This document shows positions 59,398-64,000 of a stretch of 64,000 bases of DNA, in pieces. Source of the DNA: CAZAQK01 sp046344715 (lineage in GTDB: Bacteria; Pseudomonadota; Alphaproteobacteria; Rickettsiales; SXRF01); NCBI GenBank assembly GCA_046344715.1, contig JBKDKX010000002.1, positions 62,001-126,000 on the forward strand. The letters run 5' to 3'. Under the pieces are notes generated by a model. It searched no databases. It was not told where the DNA came from and saw only the letters and a program-made list of their open reading frames with translations. Both the position numbers and the translations under genes were made by a program. Position 1 is the first letter of the stretch; each line of letters opens with the position of its first letter.

Positions 59398-61407
59398 CTA
59401 TTCTTTTGCGATAGGAAATACGCTTTGTACGCCACGCTTAATGGCATCATCTCTCATGGCGTTGCCTTCGGCTTGCGTGTCGGGATGTTGGGCGAGTAGG
59501 TAACCCATAAGCCACTGCGCGCTGCGGTGGTTTGGTACAGCGGTAAGAATTTTATGCAAAATGTCGATTTGCTTATTGATGTCGTTCTTTGTGTATTCGC
59601 CAAGGCTCATTAGGAAAATAGCCGCTTTATCATCGCGGCTTGGTGCACGCGCAGCAAGATGAATGGCAGCATCGGCAAAGCTTTCTTTAGCTTCTGCTCG
59701 TATGGCATCAAAGGTGGGATGTTGTAGACTGATAAATAATTCATAATGCAGTTGCAGCCAGAGTAACGCAGCGTAGTCAGCTGTTGCAGAATTCTGTGCT
59801 ACAGCTTTTGCCGTATCAAAAAATTTCTGGACGCAATTGGCATCGCTGTCACGAATATTTTGCTGGCGAATGCGGGCGGCGAGATCGATTACATAGCTAA
59901 TGGCAACTTCATTAAATCGTTCTGCACCACGCGGAATATCTTCGCTCAGAAATTCTGGTGTGATGGTGCTGCAATCCGTACTGCGAGCTGCGGCAAAAAG
60001 TCTGTTGCCGTATGTTATAGCGTTCCATTGCAGAAGGCTGCTTGCAAGCATGGCAAGTGCTGCAATGGTGCATAATGCGCCGGCAGATTTTTGTTTGCGT
60101 GGCGCTGCCTCAGGTGAGCATACACATATTAGTGCGCCAAATGCCAGTGCGTGAATGCCAAGCACATGCGGTATCTCAAACCAGAAATTACTGAGCACGG
60201 CTAGTGCTACAATCATCGGCGCACATGGCCAGAAAAGATGTTTCGGAAGAATCCACAATAACGTAATGGGAAGTGCTAGAAATAACATAAAACCCAGTAT
60301 GCCGAATGAAAGCAGCGCTTCCATCGGTTGGCTATGGCTATGATATCCCGTGCCATCCAGCAGGAACCAATTTGGGTTACGCGCTCCATCGCGAAAAACC
60401 GTCGTGCCGTCTACAAGACCGTGCTGGAATAAATCATCGGTGAAATGTCCGAAGCCGTTGCCTGTTACCAAACGCGATGGCTCATGCTGTAAGGTGCTAA
60501 GTGCTACCTTGTTGAGCAATACTCGACTGCCTAGACCTTCGTTCCGCGCGGCAAATAGCGATTCTTCGGCGGCAAGCCCCACATCATCATACTGGTAAGA
60601 AAAACTATATACCCACCAGCTTACCGGCAACACAAAGGCAATTGTTGCAAGCACTATCCATGCACGTGCTGGTGCAAAAATACGCTTAAATGCAGCAGAT
60701 GTCTGTGCAAGCACGCTAATTACCAACGCAGAGCAAATGAGCACTATACCGATAAAATTATGTGAGTGCAGCAGCGCGAACAGGCATATGGCAAGTATAC
60801 ATAGCCGCCACATGGCGTGGGTATTTTTTACAGACACGCTATAGGCAAGCCATAAATACGCAGCGCAGAACGCCAGATAATCCGGCCAGTTATTTGGCTC
60901 CCAAGGATTTAGCGGTTCATCAAGCCGTAGCATTTTATCGTGCAGCAGGAAATGCAGGCTGGAAAGTATAATGGTCACAAAACCTGCCACACAGAGTAGC
61001 GCGCGCTGATAAGAAGCAATTCTCCACAGTTGGGCAGTAAGCGCCACGCCAGCAGAAAGAGCCATCCACCACGCCGTGCCTTCACCACTACCTGGTGATG
61101 AAAACCACGCCCGCCACGGAGAATCAGACAGGATAACCGTAACAAGCTGCACAATCAGCCAGAGCGCAAACGTAATGGTGAAAGGATTGCGTGGCAGTGG
61201 CGCAAGCAAGCCGCGCATAGCGCCATAAGCAAGCCACGCAAATATGAGCGCAGCGATAGAAAAATGCGCCAGCATCAGCGGCTCAGCAATATGCCATACA
61301 CCGCCCTGAAATGGCGGCGTGCTGAAGATAAATGCACCCATCTGCAAGGCAGAAAGCGCAATACCAATACGCATAAATAAGGTTTTTTGCTGCATATACG
61401 GCAACAT
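59398..61407 (-). CDS. O-antigen ligase/polymerase-like membrane protein
   Basis: 669 residues. About twelve hydrophobic helices in the first 450 residues and a large periplasmic loop with NGFGHFTDDLFQHG...YHSHSQPMEALLSFGILGFMLFL, the Wzy_C/WaaL pattern. The C-terminal 190 residues are soluble and helical with TPR-like character (ILHKILTAVPNHRSAQWLMGYLLAQ). It may ligate or polymerise surface glycan. A second in-frame ATG at 61395 is also possible. It is convergent with btuB, three bases apart, and isolated from other surface-sugar genes. Confidence 0.75.
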   Translation of the reverse strand: MLPYMQQKTLFMRIGIALSALQMGAFIFSTPPFQGGVWHIAEPLMLAHFSIAALIFAWLAYGAMRGLLAPLPRNPFTITFALWLIVQLVTVILSDSPWRAWFSSPGSGEGTAWWMALSAGVALTAQLWRIASYQRALLCVAGFVTIILSSLHFLLHDKMLRLDEPLNPWEPNNWPDYLAFCAAYLWLAYSVSVKNTHAMWRLCILAICLFALLHSHNFIGIVLICSALVISVLAQTSAAFKRIFAPARAWIVLATIAFVLPVSWWVYSFSYQYDDVGLAAEESLFAARNEGLGSRVLLNKVALSTLQHEPSRLVTGNGFGHFTDDLFQHGLVDGTTVFRDGARNPNWFLLDGTGYHSHSQPMEALLSFGILGFMLFLALPITLLWILPKHLFWPCAPMIVALAVLSNFWFEIPHVLGIHALAFGALICVCSPEAAPRKQKSAGALCTIAALAMLASSLLQWNAITYGNRLFAAARSTDCSTITPEFLSEDIPRGAERFNEVAISYVIDLAARIRQQNIRDSDANCVQKFFDTAKAVAQNSATADYAALLWLQLHYELFISLQHPTFDAIRAEAKESFADAAIHLAARAPSRDDKAAIFLMSLGEYTKNDINKQIDILHKILTAVPNHRSAQWLMGYLLAQHPDTQAEGNAMRDDAIKRGVQSVFPIAKE

Positions 61408-61490
61408 ACACGAGATAGGGTATAAGGCAAAGCCAGTTGACGTATGGGCGGTTAGGCCGTAGCGTTAGCGGATAAAACAAGGAATTAATC

Positions 61491-62975
61491 ATGGACGCGC
61501 TTAAAAAACTTGGTTGCAGTGTGAATAGTAATGTTAGTGGTGGGCTTTCTGTTACCTCGCCGGATAGCGGTGCAGTGATTGCAACGCTGGAGGTGGATAC
61601 CGCTACAACTCTGAATGAAAAAGTTACACGAGCGAAAATAGCGCAGGAAAAATTCTCCCAGTTGACGCGTGAGGAGCGTGCACGAGTGGTTGAGGCCTAT
61701 GCAGCGGCGATGAAAACGCACCGTGTGCTACTCGCAGAAATCATTCATCAGGAAGCAGGAAAAACACTGAAAGAAGCGCAGGGCGAAGCCGATGGCTCGG
61801 CAGATATTATGCTAAAAACCATCAGGGATGCCACGCTGCCTGATTTGGGGAATATGTCTCGCGTTAAAGAGCGCAAGCCGGTGGGGGTGGTGGGGCTTAT
61901 TACCTCGTTTAATTTTCCGATGGCGGTAGCGCATTGGACAATGGGCGCAGCATTCCTTGCGGGCAACAGCGTTGTCTGGAAACCATCTGAGAAAACGCCT
62001 CTTTCAGCACTCGCCTGCAAAGCAGTGTTCGATGCGGCCGTACCGGAACATGCGGATTTATTTCAGGTGATCATCGGAATGCGCGATGTGGGCGAGGCAC
62101 TCGTGGCGCATGAAGGCGTGGATATGATTAGTGCCACTGGCAGCGTGGCCATGGGGCAGGGGATAAAAGCAACGCTTGCGAAAAAGAAAAATAACCGCGT
62201 GCCGCCAATTTTAGAATTGGGCGGTAATAACGGCGTAATTATTTCGGATAAAATGACGGATGCACATCTGGAATTTACAGTAAAAGCCATCATGGGTTCA
62301 TTCCTCGGCACAACGGGCCAACGCTGTACTAATACGCGGCGCGTGATTGTGCACGTTTCACAGTTGGAAAAAACCGTGGCACTTTTTACCGCGCAAATCG
62401 AAACTTTCCTGAGTGCTGCTGCAAAAGATGCGGCATTTGATGCAGCTAATGACATGGGGTATGCCGCGCTGATTGATAAGGATGCTTTCGAGCGGTTCGA
62501 GGCAGCAAAAAAACAGGTGGTGGCAGAAGGTGGAAAAATCGTGCTGGGTACGCGCCTGTGGACGAACGAAAAACCGGAGGCGTACCACGTGCAGCCAGCA
62601 CTTGCGGTGATGCCGACACAAACAAATATCATGCACAAGGAAACCTTTGCACCGCTGTTGTTCATTGCGCCATACAAAAATTTTGATGAAGCGATTACTA
62701 TGCTGAACGCGCCGGAAAATGCTGGGCTCGTTGCTGGTATTTATACGCTGAGCCAGAAAGAGGCCGATCAGTTTGCGCGCACCTGCACGGCAGGACATGC
62801 GCTCATCAATGCGCCCAAAGGCACAGGTACGCCAGCACATGGCATGGGCTTCGGCGGCAATAAACATTCCGGCTGCGGTGAAATTTTGAATAGTGCTGAC
62901 CCATTACAGGCCTTCACACGCGCGGATACATTTACACGTATTGTACAGAATAAGGATATTGCGTTAAACGCATAA
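61491..62975 (+). CDS. Aldehyde dehydrogenase, ALDH7/aminoadipic-semialdehyde type
   Basis: 494 residues. VGLITSFNFPMAVAHW (cofactor), SATGSVAMGQGI, the catalytic Glu in ILELGGNNGVII and the catalytic Cys in GTTGQRCTNTRR identify an NAD(P)-dependent aldehyde dehydrogenase. ELGGNN and GQRCT are features of the ALDH7 (aminoadipic semialdehyde, P6C) branch, so lysine degradation is likely. AAGGAATT precedes the start. Substrate assignment rests on these motifs only. Confidence 0.85.
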   Translation: MDALKKLGCSVNSNVSGGLSVTSPDSGAVIATLEVDTATTLNEKVTRAKIAQEKFSQLTREERARVVEAYAAAMKTHRVLLAEIIHQEAGKTLKEAQGEADGSADIMLKTIRDATLPDLGNMSRVKERKPVGVVGLITSFNFPMAVAHWTMGAAFLAGNSVVWKPSEKTPLSALACKAVFDAAVPEHADLFQVIIGMRDVGEALVAHEGVDMISATGSVAMGQGIKATLAKKKNNRVPPILELGGNNGVIISDKMTDAHLEFTVKAIMGSFLGTTGQRCTNTRRVIVHVSQLEKTVALFTAQIETFLSAAAKDAAFDAANDMGYAALIDKDAFERFEAAKKQVVAEGGKIVLGTRLWTNEKPEAYHVQPALAVMPTQTNIMHKETFAPLLFIAPYKNFDEAITMLNAPENAGLVAGIYTLSQKEADQFARTCTAGHALINAPKGTGTPAHGMGFGGNKHSGCGEILNSADPLQAFTRADTFTRIVQNKDIALNA

Positions 62976-62980
62976 ATCTT

Positions 62981-63007
62981 GTCATCCCCGTGCAAGGCGG
63001 GGGTGAC
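62981..63007. terminator. Hairpin between the aldehyde dehydrogenase and the convergent gene
   Basis: GTCATCCCCG (62981-62990) pairs with CGGGGGTGAC (62998-63007). The GTCATCCCCG...CGGGGGTGAC pattern is a widespread intergenic repeat and probably terminates both convergent genes. Confidence 0.65.
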
Positions 63008-63008
63008 A

Positions 63009-64000
63009 TTATTCTTCCAACTGAACTGCGCTCACTTCGCACGGATAGCACAGCTTGGTGGTGGCGAGCTTATCGGCAGGTAGTGGCCACGGGCCGACGG
63101 CGGGGTCTTTATCATATAGCCGTGCGGCCTTGCTCCAGAAAATGCCGGAGAAATCCTCTGGTGCTTTGAGCGTTGCGCCCGATGGCACGGCAACCGCCAG
63201 CACGTCGCCTTTGTTCACCGCTTCCATTTCTTCATATTGATGCAGCGTGTAGCAGAGCATACCGTGAGGATTTACAATAAATTCCAGCGCGGTCTGCAAC
63301 GCAAAATGATTGCCTTTGCCTTTTTTTCGCACGATAACTTGTGAAGCGCTTGGTGGAATCGCCTCTGTATTGGCGCATGGCTTTGCCATATAGATCATAT
63401 CATCCTTCTGCACCTGCTCACTGCCGATGAGATCAGCATAAGTAATGCGCGGCTTCACATGGTAGCCATCAAAAATGCCATCATCCTTCACATGTTCCAG
63501 CGGCGTTACTTTCGTATAACCAATCTGGTACAGCAGCGAAAGTGTGTAGGCGGCTGCTATGTGCGGCGCGTCTTCTGATTCATGCCTGCCTGCTTCAATG
63601 CCTACCTGATGTGCAATGTTGGAAAGCGGGCTTACAATGGTTTTGAACGTTACCAGTTTGTTGCCGGAAGCGGAGGCATTCGCTGCAATCGCATCCGCCA
63701 AATCAAGCAACACAGCGCGGATGGAAGAGTGCAGTAAATCGCGGTCATATTTATGATCGGTAATGCACACCATGTTGCCGCGTGCGGTGTGAATATCCAG
63801 AATGCCGCAGATATTAAGCCCCATGGTGTAGAGTTCCTGCGCGCGTTTAATGTGGTGTGTGTCCGCTTTGCGCTCCATGAAATCCACGGGTATACGGTTC
63901 ATGTCCGGCAGCAAACTTCCATCATCCGCAAGGCCACAACGGAATGCGTCACGAGTTTCCTGCCGCGCGCGTGGATTTTGCTCCCATGCCTCAAAATATT
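63009..64000 (-). CDS. Succinylglutamate desuccinylase/aspartoacylase family protein, 5' end outside the window
   Basis: The frame is open from the window end to a stop at 63009, giving about 330 residues without the N-terminus. ILDIHTARGNM (the DxHT zinc motif) and VGIEAGRHESEDAPHIAAAY (catalytic Glu region) are typical of the AstE/AspA zinc carboxypeptidase-like family, which removes acyl groups from N-acyl amino acids. The early PLPDMNRIPVDF-like segment near 63910 fits the region before the zinc His. The true start lies upstream; an internal TTG at 63914 is not a plausible start. Confidence 0.8.
   Translation of the reverse strand, partial: YFEAWEQNPRARQETRDAFRCGLADDGSLLPDMNRIPVDFMERKADTHHIKRAQELYTMGLNICGILDIHTARGNMVCITDHKYDRDLLHSSIRAVLLDLADAIAANASASGNKLVTFKTIVSPLSNIAHQVGIEAGRHESEDAPHIAAAYTLSLLYQIGYTKVTPLEHVKDDGIFDGYHVKPRITYADLIGSEQVQKDDMIYMAKPCANTEAIPPSASQVIVRKKGKGNHFALQTALEFIVNPHGMLCYTLHQYEEMEAVNKGDVLAVAVPSGATLKAPEDFSGIFWSKAARLYDKDPAVGPWPLPADKLATTKLCYPCEVSAVQLEE

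Overview
The window reads as chromosome of a motile, Gram-negative alphaproteobacterium of moderate GC. The lineage is inferred from FliX, a Usg-family protein, a cysteine-poor DksA, DegP/HflKC, a perfect CtrA box (TTAAC-N6-TTAAC) before the flagellin gene and sigma-54 promoters on flagellar operons. No rRNA operon is present, so placement below class level is not attempted.

Layout. 1-16.9 kb is housekeeping and metabolism: the tail of tadA, two small membrane-type ORFs, ettA, an aromatic amino acid block (aminotransferase, phenylalanine 4-hydroxylase, 4-hydroxyphenylpyruvate dioxygenase), a short Mrp, hflKC-GNAT-degP, serB/miaA and a LOG-family gene with two tiny coupled ORFs. 17-22.6 kb holds a ketol-acid reductoisomerase with altered metal ligands, a membrane protein with long homopolymers, a methyltransferase, a short LeuA lacking the regulatory domain and a multi-spanning membrane protein. 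22.7-27.1 kb is the cell-shape cluster mreBCD-PBP2, followed by dksA.

27.7-45.3 kb is a large flagellar locus: fliX, then flgI-flgJ(N)-flgN-flgK-flgL-fliW-fliB, then fliC-flaG-fliD-fliS, then fliK-flgD-flgE. The order flgN-flgK-flgL-fliW-X-flagellin-flaG-fliD-fliS matches the Bacillus late flagellar operon, but the csrA position is taken by the flagellin lysine methylase fliB. Two textbook sigma-54 promoters (before flgI and fliK) and a CtrA box (before fliC) set the probable transcription units and correct two start codons.

46.4-55.6 kb is an integrated mobile element of about 9.1 kb. It sits in tRNA-Lys(CTT) and is bounded by 48-bp identical att copies. It has a P4-type integrase, an AlpA-like protein, a DUF3631 ATPase, a regulator in a divergent arrangement, an HK97-type major capsid protein and a tail tape-measure protein. 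No terminase, portal, protease, tail tube or lysis gene is visible. A 37-bp inverted repeat and several TTGTGACG-type iterons bracket its coding part, and paired GATAAC motifs lie near its ends. A phage-satellite-like element is the best reading and the most interesting object in the window.

Just right of the att site is a two-gene DUF5343 / Swt1-like HEPN module between 13-bp direct repeats, a candidate defence or toxin-antitoxin locus. The backbone resumes with a cobalamin riboswitch and btuB, an O-antigen-ligase-like membrane protein, an aldehyde dehydrogenase and a partial aspartoacylase/succinylglutamate-desuccinylase family gene.
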